Part shown: in pieces, positions 1 through 7,129 of the stretch
Layout: the number at the start of each line of letters is the position of its first letter
How positions within the stretch are numbered: position 1 is the stretch's first letter
NCBI GenBank assembly: GCA_946480965.1
Contig: CAMLMI010000240.1
Coordinates: 1 to 7,129, forward strand
Direction: 5' to 3'
Length of the DNA: 7,129 nucleotides
From: an uncultured Verrucomicrobiales bacterium
GTDB taxonomy: Bacteria > Verrucomicrobiota > Verrucomicrobiae > Limisphaerales > CANJSG01
Made by a program: the position numbers and the translations under genes
Notes under the pieces: generated by a model
What the model was told of the DNA's origin: nothing
Databases searched by the model: none
The model's input: the letters and a program-made list of their open reading frames with translations, nothing else

Positions 1-481
1 CCTTGGCGAAGAGCATCTTCAGCCCGGTGAAGAGCAGGAACGCGCCGAAAATATAGAGTATCCAGTGGAAGCGGTTGATGAGCTCTCCGCCCAGCCAGAT
101 CATCACGCCGCGCATGAGCAGCGCGCCGACGATGCCCCAGAAGAGCACCCGGTGCTGGTAGGACTGGGGGACGCGGAAGTAGGAGAAGATGATCGCGATG
201 ACGAAGACGTTGTCCATCGAGAGGGACAACTCGACCAGGTAGCCGGTGATGAACTCCTTGGTCTGGACCGACGTCCAGTCGTCGGTCATGCGCGGGGCGA
301 TGAAGAAGGCGAACACCATCGCCGTGGTGAACCACACGGTGGTCCACGCCAGCGCCTCGCGGAAGCCGACCACGTGCGCCTTCCGGTGGAAGACGCCCAG
401 GTCGAGCGCGAGGAAGAAGAGGACGGCCGCCACGAAGGCGGCCCAGTGGATGGCGGAGATTTCGGCGAGCAGTGCAGGCAT
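1..481 (-). CDS. terC: TerC/Alx-family integral membrane protein (partial, C-terminus off the window)
   Basis: The first 160 residues are visible; the rest lies beyond the left edge. TerC-family proteins are multi-span inner-membrane proteins linked to manganese export, tellurite resistance and, in Bacillus, metal supply to exported enzymes. The hallmark is a membrane segment with ELSLSMDNVFV (residues 84-94), whose acidic residues are conserved in the family, followed by HRVLFWGIVGALLMRG (110-125). Hydrophobic segments are at about 12-30, 45-62, 80-102, 111-131 and 139-158. The ATG at 481-479 lies 6 nt after the secDF stop, with no Shine-Dalgarno sequence, so it probably shares the secDF mRNA and may depend on translational coupling. 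The yybP-ykoY manganese riboswitch that precedes some terC genes has no room here. The family is secure; the transported ion is not shown by the sequence. Confidence 0.93.
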   Translation of the reverse strand, partial: MPALLAEISAIHWAAFVAAVLFFLALDLGVFHRKAHVVGFREALAWTTVWFTTAMVFAFFIAPRMTDDWTSVQTKEFITGYLVELSLSMDNVFVIAIIFSYFRVPQSYQHRVLFWGIVGALLMRGVMIWLGGELINRFHWILYIFGAFLLFTGLKMLFAK

Positions 482-487
482 CTGGGA

Positions 488-3049
488 TCAGGCTTTGGCG
501 GGAGAACCGGGAACCGTCGAGACCACCGCCACGCTGGAGGTGATCTTGTCCGGACGCTGTCCTTTGTGCCACCAGAGCACCAGGGCGCAGGCGATGAACA
601 CGGAGGAATAGGTGCCGGTCAGGATGCCGACCAGGAAGGTGAAGGCGAAGTCGTTGATCACGCCGCCGCCGAAGAGGTAGAGCGACAGGGTGGCGATGAA
701 GATCGTGCCGGCGGTGATGATCGTGCGGCTCAGGGTCTGGTTCAGCGCCTTGTTCATCACGTCCTTGAAGGTGCCGGGCACGCCCAGCTTCAGGTCCTCA
801 CGGATGCGGTCGAAGATGACGATCGTGTCGTTGATGGAGAAGCCGATGATCGTGAGGATCGCCGCCACCATCGGCGTGCTGAGCTGGCCGTCGGTGAGGA
901 AGAACCAGGACATCGTCATCAGGATGTCGTGGACGATGGCCACGACGGCCGCCACGGCGAAGGCCGTGTCGTAGCGGAAGGCCACGTAGGCCAGGATGCC
1001 GAAGAGCGCGAGGATCGTGGCCAGGATCGCCGTCTGGGTGATCTCCTTGCCGACGGCGGGCCCGATGGCCTCGATGCCGATGACCTTGAGCTCCGACTCG
1101 GGGAACTTCTGCTGGAGCGCGGCCACGGCCGTCGGCCCGTTGGTGAAGGAAGTGACGATGCGCAGGAACTCGCCCTCCGTGACGGAGCTCTGATACTGGA
1201 CGTTCGGATCGCCGAGCTTGAGGGCCTCGACGACTTCGCGCACCTGCTTGCCGTCCTGATCGGGCTTCTGCTTGAAGCCCATCAGCACCGTGTCGCCGCC
1301 CGCGAAGTCCACACCGAGGAGCTGGTGTTTGCCGGTCACGGCCTCGTAGGTCACATACAGGCCACCGGCGAGGATCAGCGCCCAGGAGGCGGCGAAGGCC
1401 GGCTTGGCGTATTTCAGGAAGTCGAAGTTCGTCCCCTTGATCAGGGAGAGCATCGGCAGGGTCTTGAGCCAGCCGCGGTCGGCCAGGAAGTCGAAGAGCA
1501 GCCGCGTGACCGTCAGCGCGGTGAACATGGAGACCGCCACGCCGATGGCGAGGGTGACGCCGAAGCCCTTCACCGGACCGGTGCCGAGCAGGATGAGGAT
1601 GACCGACGAGATCAGCGTGGTGACGTTCGAGTCGAAGATGGTGCCGAAGGCGCGGTCGTAACCGGCGGCAATGGCGCCCCGGACCGACTTGCCGGCCGCC
1701 AACTCCTCGCGGATGCGCTCGTAGATCAGCACGTTGGCGTCCACCGCCATGCCGATGGTCAGGACGATGCCCGCGATGCCGGGCATCGTCAGCGTGGTGT
1801 CGATGGAGCACATCACGCCGAGCAGGATGATGATGTTGAGCACCAGGGCCACGTTGGCCACGAGGCCAGCCATCAGGTAGTAGGCCAGCATGAAGACGCT
1901 CACGAAGAGCAGGCCGTAGAGCGCCGCCCGGATGCCGCTCGCCACGGAGTCTTTGCCGAGGGTCGCGCTGACCTCGCGCTGGGCGATGATGCTGACCGGG
2001 GTCTCCAGAGGATTCTGGAGGGTGTTGGCCAAGGTCTGGGCTTCCTGGTCAGTGTAATTGCCGGTGATCTGGCCTCGGCCGCCGGGGATGACGCCGTTGA
2101 TGTTCGGGGCCGAAGCCACCTCGCCGTCGAGCACGATGGCCAAGCGACGGCCCACGTTCTCGCGGGTCACCTTCTCGAAGGCGAGCGCGCCCTCGGTGTC
2201 CATCACGAAGCCGATCTCGGGCTTTCCGGTCATCGGCTCGGCATAGACGCTGGCCCGGACGATGTTCTTGCCGCCCAATCCGCCCGCGCGCTGCTTCTCG
2301 ACGAGGTAGGGGTAGCGGAACTTGGAGCCGTCGGGGTTCTGCCGCGGTTCGTAGAGGATCTCGTAGCCGGGCTCGACCACGCCTTCCTGGAGGAGCTTCT
2401 CGCTGTCCTTGTGGACGAGGCGGAACTCCAGGTAGGCCGCCTTCTCGATCTGCTGCCGCGCGCTCTGCCGGTCGGCGTCGGACAGTCCGGGCAACTGGAC
2501 GCTGATGCGGTCGTTGCCCACGGGGATGATGACCGGCTCGGCCACGCCGAAGCGGTCCACTCGCTTGCGCAGCACCTCGATGGCCTGGCTCAACTGGCGG
2601 ACGCGCTCCTGCTGTTCGAGGTCGGCCGGGATCGCGTTCGTGCCGTCGGACACGGCGGCGGCGTTCTGGTTCGTGCCCAGCGCGAGCAGGAACTCCGTGC
2701 CGCCCTGGAGATCGAGGCCGAGGCGGATCTGGCCGGCGGCGCTGCGCTGCACACGGTTCAGAATCTTGGCGTTGGGGTCCTCTTCGCCCTCGACGTTGAT
2801 CGCCGGGAAATACTTCCGCAGGTCGTTCGTGCCCACGGCCGCCCGCAGGTTGCCGAACGGATTCGACGCGTTCGTCGCCTGCATGGCCTGCGCCTGGGTC
2901 ACGATGCCGTTGAAGTTCGCGTCGGTCGCGGACGCCAGGCTCTGGAACTCCTGGATCAGGTTCCTGGGCGTCGGCGGGGTCAATTCGAAGACCGCCCAGA
3001 CCGTCACGAGAAGGACGATGATCCAGCGGAGCTTGTTGTTGCGGTTCAT
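488..3049 (-). CDS. secDF: Fused protein-export membrane protein SecDF
   Basis: The 853-residue product fuses SecD and SecF. SecDF associates with SecYEG and uses the proton gradient to pull exported proteins out of the translocon on the outer side of the membrane. TM1 is at about 8-22, followed by the large SecD external domain carrying GLDLQGG (111-117). TM2-TM6 lie at about 375-518, with VDANVLIYERIREEL (436-450) in and after TM4. A second half follows, with TM7 at 550-568, an external domain carrying VDFAGGD (580-586), and TM8-TM12 at 672-826. D437, D708 (VHD) and R748 (FDRIRE) match, by motif, the residues implicated in proton transport in characterised SecDF. The protein is longer than the roughly 735-residue Thermus and Bacillus forms; the extra length is in the first external domain, around 25-105, 124-145 and 220-265. 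The gene lies 37 nt after yajC and 6 nt before the TerC gene. The ATG has only a pyrimidine-rich upstream stretch, no Shine-Dalgarno sequence. Confidence 0.98.
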   Translation of the reverse strand: MNRNNKLRWIIVLLVTVWAVFELTPPTPRNLIQEFQSLASATDANFNGIVTQAQAMQATNASNPFGNLRAAVGTNDLRKYFPAINVEGEEDPNAKILNRVQRSAAGQIRLGLDLQGGTEFLLALGTNQNAAAVSDGTNAIPADLEQQERVRQLSQAIEVLRKRVDRFGVAEPVIIPVGNDRISVQLPGLSDADRQSARQQIEKAAYLEFRLVHKDSEKLLQEGVVEPGYEILYEPRQNPDGSKFRYPYLVEKQRAGGLGGKNIVRASVYAEPMTGKPEIGFVMDTEGALAFEKVTRENVGRRLAIVLDGEVASAPNINGVIPGGRGQITGNYTDQEAQTLANTLQNPLETPVSIIAQREVSATLGKDSVASGIRAALYGLLFVSVFMLAYYLMAGLVANVALVLNIIILLGVMCSIDTTLTMPGIAGIVLTIGMAVDANVLIYERIREELAAGKSVRGAIAAGYDRAFGTIFDSNVTTLISSVILILLGTGPVKGFGVTLAIGVAVSMFTALTVTRLLFDFLADRGWLKTLPMLSLIKGTNFDFLKYAKPAFAASWALILAGGLYVTYEAVTGKHQLLGVDFAGGDTVLMGFKQKPDQDGKQVREVVEALKLGDPNVQYQSSVTEGEFLRIVTSFTNGPTAVAALQQKFPESELKVIGIEAIGPAVGKEITQTAILATILALFGILAYVAFRYDTAFAVAAVVAIVHDILMTMSWFFLTDGQLSTPMVAAILTIIGFSINDTIVIFDRIREDLKLGVPGTFKDVMNKALNQTLSRTIITAGTIFIATLSLYLFGGGVINDFAFTFLVGILTGTYSSVFIACALVLWWHKGQRPDKITSSVAVVSTVPGSPAKA

Positions 3050-3074
3050 GGTCGGAGGGAAATGGGGAGGAACA

Positions 3075-3092
3075 GGATCAGGCGGATCAGGC
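3075..3092. repeat. 9-bp tandem duplication at the yajC stop codon
   Basis: GGATCAGGC occurs twice back to back (3075-3083 and 3084-3092). Because the unit is 9 bp it keeps frame, and it places two TGA codons in the yajC frame (3087-3089 and 3078-3080). It is probably a small slippage duplication. It does not alter the protein if the first TGA is used. Confidence 0.6.
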
Positions 3093-3431
3093 GGCGGAAC
3101 CTTCGGCGCCGCGCTCGGTCACCTGGGCGATGGCCGACTTCTGGATCTCCAGCTTGGAGTCGTTGCAGCGGATGATGACGGAGGTGTCCTTGACCGTGGT
3201 GATGACGGCGACGAGACCGCCGTTGGTCACGACCTTGTCGCCGGAACGCAGGGTCTTGAGCAGATTGTCGTGCTCCTTCTGCTTCTTCTGCTGGGGCCGG
3301 ATCAGCAGGAAGTAGAAGACGACGATCATCAGGACGAGCGGCAAGAGCGAGGTCCACATGGGAGGCGCGGCCTGTCCCGGCTGGGCGGGAGGTGCCATCG
3401 CGATCAGTCCTGCAACGTCGGAAAAATTCAT
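3087..3431 (-). CDS. yajC: Preprotein translocase subunit YajC
   Basis: The 114-residue product is a small single-span membrane protein of the SecDF-YajC accessory complex of the Sec translocon. The membrane segment is at about 29-44 and is followed by the family signature FLLIRPQQKKQKEH (41-54). A small cytoplasmic domain comes next, with the conserved pattern LRSGDKVVTNGGLVAVI (61-77). The N-terminal 25 residues are Ala/Pro/Gln-rich. The start is uncertain. The ATG at 3431 gives full length, but it has no Shine-Dalgarno sequence and follows a hairpin by one base. Met12 (3398-3396) has AGGA with a 9-nt spacer upstream and would give 103 residues. A second in-frame TGA follows the stop at once. 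This is the first gene of the minus-strand yajC-secDF-terC unit. Confidence 0.95.
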   Translation of the reverse strand: MNFSDVAGLIAMAPPAQPGQAAPPMWTSLLPLVLMIVVFYFLLIRPQQKKQKEHDNLLKTLRSGDKVVTNGGLVAVITTVKDTSVIIRCNDSKLEIQKSAIAQVTERGAEGSAA

Positions 3432-3432
3432 A

Positions 3433-3449
3433 GGCTCAAAAAGTGAGCC
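3433..3449 (-). promoter_or_regulatory. Perfect hairpin abutting the yajC ATG
   Basis: On the minus strand GGCTCACTTTTTGAGCC forms a 6-bp perfect stem with a 5-nt loop, ending one base before the ATG at 3431. It is not an intrinsic terminator, because no T-run follows the stem directly on either strand. It could be a 5' mRNA stem-loop that protects the transcript or limits initiation at 3431. It could also be an operator. Confidence 0.4.
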
Positions 3450-3454
3450 GCAAA

Positions 3455-3482
3455 CCTTTAGGGGCACCCCCGGCTTTGGCAA
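3455..3482 (-). promoter_or_regulatory. Candidate promoter for yajC-secDF-terC
   Basis: On the minus strand, TTGCCA (3482-3477, five of six matches to the -35 consensus) is followed after 16 bp by TAAAGG (3460-3455, a weak -10 with three of six matches). The predicted RNA start, near 3448, would put the 3433-3449 hairpin at or very near the 5' end of the mRNA. The match was made by eye and could be chance. Confidence 0.3.
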
Positions 3483-3665
3483 GCCCCGCTTTGGCCCGAA
3501 AAGGCCTTTCTTCGCCCCGATTCGCGGCCGTTTCCGTCCGGGCCGGACACCGCCCCGACCCCGGCCGAGCGGCCCAATCCCCTTTCCCGTCTTCCCAATG
3601 TCACCCTCCGAAACGCCAAAAGGATTGCAGCCCCGCATGTCCCGCACTCTAGGTTGTGCCCCTCT

Positions 3666-4772
3666 ATGGAACCGCTCCCCAAGCGCGCCAGCCTGATCCA
3701 CGAAACCGCCAACACGCTCAAGGCGTGGATCTCGCGGGGGCTGCTCAACGACGTGCTCCCGGGCGAACTCCAGCTCAAGGCCCGCCTCGGCGTGGGCCGC
3801 GACACCCTGCGCCTCGCCCTCAAGATCCTGGAGGACGACGGTTGGGTGAGCGTTTCCTCCAAGGGACAGCACCGCCGCGTCCTGGCCGCCCCGGGCCGAC
3901 TGCCCACGGAATCGAACGCCACCGCCGCCGGACTGCCCGTCACCCTCCTGGATGCCAACCCGGTCTCCACCCGCGTCACCCTGCTCGAACTCGAGGACAC
4001 GGAACGCGACCTTTCCCGCTTGGGCGTGCGCCTGCGGTTCGTCTCGCCCCGGATCTTCCACCTGCGCACGCCGGCCAAGGCGCTGGAACGCCTCGTCCGC
4101 TCCCATCCTTCCTCCGCCTGGATCTTGAACAAGACCACCGAGCCGATCCAACGCTGGTTCGCCCAGAGCGGGCTTCCCACGTTGATCTACGGGCTGCCGT
4201 TCCGGGGAGTGAACCTCCCGTTCGTCGGCAGCGACTGGGGCTCGGCCGCCTTCCATGCCGGACTGCAATTGATGCGCGCCGGCCATTGGAACGTGGGATT
4301 CGTCGAAAAATCCGAACCGTCCCCCGGCACCGACGCCGCCCGCGCCGGCTTGAAACGGGCCTTGGCGGCGTTCCCCGATCAAGCGGTGCTGGTTCCCATC
4401 CGCTGCGGCACCGAGCCAGAAACGGTCGTGCAGGCCATGGATCAGGCGTGGAGCCGCCCGCAGCGGCCCACGGCGCTGGTCTGCACCTCCACGAACATGC
4501 TGCTCTCCATCTACTCGTGGCTGGTCCATCGCGGCATCCGCGTGCCGGGGGATCTCTCGCTGGTCTCCTTGGCGAACGACACCTGGCTCGCCCGTCTCTC
4601 CCCCTCCCTCCACCACTACGAACCGGACACCCGGCAGATGTCCAAGGCGATCGCCCAACGGGTGCTGGACCTCGTGCAAAGCGGCCGCGTCTGCCGCGAC
4701 TCGGTCCACATCCCGCTCCACCACGTCACGGGCCAGACCATCGGCCGACCGGCACCGGCGCGGACGACCTGA
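3666..4772 (+). CDS. GntR-type winged-helix / LacI-type sensor fusion transcriptional regulator
   Basis: This 368-residue cytoplasmic protein has a GntR-like winged helix-turn-helix at about 8-75, with LPGELQLKARLGVGRDTL (31-48) leading into LRLALKILEDDGWVS. A periplasmic-binding-protein-like sensor domain of the LacI/GalR kind follows at about 88-360. Its signatures are SDWGSAAFHAGLQLMRAGHWNVGFV (189-213, family pattern D-x-G-x-x-x-A-x-x-L-x-x-x-GH) and RVPGDLSLVSLAND (292-305, like the IPxDvSvvGfDD of LacI). Such regulators usually respond to a sugar or similar small molecule, but the ligand cannot be read from the sequence. I chose the ATG at 3666; an in-frame TTG at 3654 would add four residues. 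No good Shine-Dalgarno sequence is present. The gene is divergent from yajC and convergent with tgt, leaving a 4-bp gap. Its orientation and type suggest an insertion into an older tgt-yajC-secDF cluster. It may regulate itself or genes elsewhere; nothing shows that it controls export genes. Confidence 0.93.
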   Translation: MEPLPKRASLIHETANTLKAWISRGLLNDVLPGELQLKARLGVGRDTLRLALKILEDDGWVSVSSKGQHRRVLAAPGRLPTESNATAAGLPVTLLDANPVSTRVTLLELEDTERDLSRLGVRLRFVSPRIFHLRTPAKALERLVRSHPSSAWILNKTTEPIQRWFAQSGLPTLIYGLPFRGVNLPFVGSDWGSAAFHAGLQLMRAGHWNVGFVEKSEPSPGTDAARAGLKRALAAFPDQAVLVPIRCGTEPETVVQAMDQAWSRPQRPTALVCTSTNMLLSIYSWLVHRGIRVPGDLSLVSLANDTWLARLSPSLHHYEPDTRQMSKAIAQRVLDLVQSGRVCRDSVHIPLHHVTGQTIGRPAPARTT

Positions 4773-4776
4773 CCGC

Positions 4777-5952
<1,176 letters not shown>

Positions 5953-5987
5953 TCAAACGGGAAGCCCCGAGGCGATTCGCATGAAGC

Positions 5988-6015
5988 TTGGCAAACCGCT
6001 TTCGCTGCCTAGCCT
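5988..6015 (+). promoter_or_regulatory. Candidate promoter for the methyltransferase gene
   Basis: TTGGCA (5988-5993, five of six matches to the -35 consensus) is followed after 16 bp by TAGCCT (6010-6015), which keeps the three most conserved -10 bases (T1, A2, T6). The RNA would start near 6022, leaving about 84 nt before the methyltransferase ATG and only a few bases before the small ORF at 6026. This was judged by eye and is speculative. Confidence 0.3.
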
Positions 6016-6025
6016 TCGCCAAACA

Positions 6026-6109
6026 ATGGCATTTGAATTCAATTCCCAAATCCTTCCCGAAACCTCCTGCAAGCAGGATGGATCGCAGATTGGGAACATG
6101 ACGCCATGA
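6026..6109 (+). CDS. Possible 27-codon leader ORF overlapping the methyltransferase start
   Basis: An ATG at 6026 opens a 27-residue frame, beginning MAFEFNSQ and ending GNMTP, whose TGA (6107-6109) overlaps the methyltransferase ATG (6106-6108) as ATGA. This overlap is typical of translationally coupled genes. The peptide resembles nothing I recognise and has no Shine-Dalgarno sequence. If the candidate promoter is right, its ATG lies only about 4 nt from the RNA 5' end. It may equally be a chance ORF in a leader region. Confidence 0.25.
   Translation: MAFEFNSQILPETSCKQDGSQIGNMTP
6043..6096 (+). repeat. Nested inverted repeats upstream of the methyltransferase gene
   Basis: The inner repeat is TCCTGCAAGCAGGA (6065-6078), with 6-bp perfect arms around AA. 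As RNA it would more likely fold with 5 bp and a CAAG loop. The outer arms are TTCCCAAATC (6043-6052) and GATTGGGAA (6088-6096), which pair over 9 bp with one bulged A. The set ends 9 nt before the methyltransferase ATG. It could be an operator or a leader RNA structure that gates translation. Confidence 0.45.
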
Positions 6110-7129
6110 AGCTCGCCGCCATAGATAACCCCAGGAGCCGCAGGGAGGAACTCGGGCAGTTTCTCACTCCTTCTCCCGTGGCCGATTTAATGGCTTCCCT
6201 GTTCGGGCCGTTCCCGAGAACGGTGCGCTTGCTGGATGCGGGCGCTGGCGCTGGGTCTCTCACTGCGGCTTTGGTCTCCCGGTGTTGTGAAAAGCGCGAC
6301 GGTGTCCACGCCATCGAAGCGACTCTCTACGAAATCGACGGCGAAATCCTCGACGCGTTGACCGCGACGATGCGCGATTGCGAGGACCGATGCACCGACG
6401 CGGGTATCCGCTTCGCATTCGCCATCCATCAAACTGACTTCATCCGGGAGATGTCGGAGCGTCTCGCGGAGGATCTATTTGGCACGCCTCCTCCGTCCTT
6501 CGATGTGGCCATTGCAAATCCGCCCTATCGCAAGATCAGCACGGACTCGGCCGAGCGCCGCGCCCTGCGTTCCGTCGGGATCGAAACCACCAACCTCTAC
6601 ACCGGCTTCATTGCCCTCATCCAACGGCTGCTCGTTCCCGGTGGGCAACTTGTCGGCATCACGCCTCGGAGCTTCTGCAATGGCCCTTACTTCCGCCCGT
6701 TCCGCGAAGACTTCCTGAGCCAACTGGAACTGCGCCGCCTCCATGTCTTCGAGTCCCGCCAAGCCGCCTTCCGCGACGACAGCGTGCTGCAGGAGAACAT
6801 CATCTTCCATGCGGTGAAGGGCCGGAACCAACCCCGCGCACTGACCATTTCGAGCAGCAGCGGCGAGCATGGCGACAAGGTCGCCGAAACCGTGTTTCCC
6901 TACGCCGACATCGTCCATCCGCACGACACCCAGAAGTTCATCCACATCCCTTCCACCGCCGGCCACACCGCAGCCAAGGAAACGATGGACGGCCTCCGCA
7001 CCAGCCTCGCGTCATTGGGCCTCAACGTCTCCACCGGGCGTGTCGTGGACTTCCGCCTCAAGGACGCCCTGCGCAAGGAACCCGAGCACGGCACCGTGCC
7101 GCTCCTCTATCCCTGCCACTTCAAGGGCG
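6106..7129 (+). CDS. Eco57I-like N6-adenine DNA methyltransferase, type II restriction-modification (partial, C-terminus off the window)
   Basis: The first 341 residues are visible and the frame is open to the right edge. The enzyme transfers a methyl group from S-adenosylmethionine to adenine in a specific DNA site. Motifs in order are GQFLTP (17-22, motif X-like), LLDAGAGAGSLT (42-53, motif I), LYEID (74-78), TDF (110-112), and the catalytic ANPPY (137-141, motif IV) after FDVAI. Downstream blocks PRSFCNGPYFRPFR (187-200), DDSVLQENIIFH (224-235), STGRVVDFR (309-317) and GTVPLLYPCHF (329-339) match, from memory, methylases paired with BsuBI/PstI-type endonucleases. The frame is open upstream only to 6037, with no other ATG, so 6106 is the best start. 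Codon use differs sharply from neighbours: ATA, AGG (twice), TTA and AGA occur within 38 codons, suggesting horizontal transfer. The family is sure; the PstI-like specificity is a guess from similarity. Confidence 0.93.
   Translation, partial: MKLAAIDNPRSRREELGQFLTPSPVADLMASLFGPFPRTVRLLDAGAGAGSLTAALVSRCCEKRDGVHAIEATLYEIDGEILDALTATMRDCEDRCTDAGIRFAFAIHQTDFIREMSERLAEDLFGTPPPSFDVAIANPPYRKISTDSAERRALRSVGIETTNLYTGFIALIQRLLVPGGQLVGITPRSFCNGPYFRPFREDFLSQLELRRLHVFESRQAAFRDDSVLQENIIFHAVKGRNQPRALTISSSSGEHGDKVAETVFPYADIVHPHDTQKFIHIPSTAGHTAAKETMDGLRTSLASLGLNVSTGRVVDFRLKDALRKEPEHGTVPLLYPCHFKG

Larger units (their letters stand above)
3432..3665. other. Divergent intergenic region between yajC and the regulator gene
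   Basis: These 234 bp separate yajC (minus) from the regulator gene (plus). Besides the hairpin and candidate yajC promoter, the region holds a 10-bp perfect palindrome, AAAGGCCTTT (3500-3509), just upstream of the -35 element. It also holds two copies of GCTTTGGC (3473-3480 and 3488-3495). The rest is C-rich on the plus strand. For the regulator only a poor promoter can be suggested: TTGCAG at 3625-3630 with TAGGTT at 3650-3655. That would place the RNA start within a few bases of its ATG. I see no further gene. Confidence 0.5.

Noticed and set aside
482..487. Manganese riboswitch before the TerC gene
   Set aside because: Only 6 nt separate the TerC start from the secDF stop, and the preceding sequence is secDF coding sequence.
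65..3175. A 1036-codon open frame on the plus strand opposite secDF and part of yajC
   Set aside because: Its product is a low-complexity run of His, Asp, Glu, Gly and Arg with no domain. It is the expected antisense shadow of GC-rich genes; the minus strand encodes an unmistakable SecDF.
3433..3449. Hairpin considered as an intrinsic terminator
   Set aside because: No T-run directly follows the stem on either strand; it lies at the start of a gene, not its end.
6033..6042. TTGAATTCAA palindrome considered as an operator
   Set aside because: A single 10-bp AT-rich palindrome with no second copy and no matching promoter element is weak evidence; noted only within the intergenic description.
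6787..6792. CTGCAG site inside the methylase gene, the only one I found in the window
   Set aside because: Only a few would be expected by chance in 7.1 kb of this composition, so one site is no evidence of avoidance or of specificity.

Overview
This is a GC-rich chromosomal window whose core is a Sec-export locus read on the minus strand. In transcription order it holds yajC (3087-3431), a fused secDF (488-3049) and a TerC-family membrane protein gene that runs off the left edge (1-481). To the right lie a plus-strand transcriptional regulator (3666-4772), tgt on the minus strand (4777-5925), and a plus-strand DNA adenine methyltransferase gene that runs off the right edge (6106-7129).

The one-piece SecDF, the strong G/C preference at codon third positions, and a regulator that joins a GntR-type DNA-binding domain to a LacI-type sensor all fit the Verrucomicrobiota (for example Opitutae-like bacteria). 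This assignment is inference; no RNA gene or other taxonomic marker is present. Most starts lack a Shine-Dalgarno sequence.

How the genes relate: tgt, yajC, secD and secF form a classic bacterial gene cluster. Here that order survives, but an oppositely oriented regulator gene sits between tgt and yajC, so tgt must be transcribed separately. yajC and secDF encode accessory parts of the Sec translocon. The TerC gene starts only 6 nt after the secDF stop, so it is almost certainly co-transcribed and perhaps translationally coupled. This pairing is notable because TerC proteins have been linked to metal loading of exported proteins.

The right end looks like accessory DNA. The methyltransferase uses many A/T-ending codons (17 of its first 55, against 2 of the first 55 in tgt). 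It resembles the Eco57I-like methylases paired with BsuBI/PstI-type restriction enzymes. A partner endonuclease would be expected just past the window edge. Its upstream region holds nested inverted repeats and a possible 27-codon leader ORF whose stop overlaps the methyltransferase start.

No CRISPR array, tRNA, rRNA, insertion sequence or clear intrinsic terminator was seen. Apart from the start of the restriction-modification-like locus and the secDF-TerC linkage, the window is ordinary housekeeping DNA.
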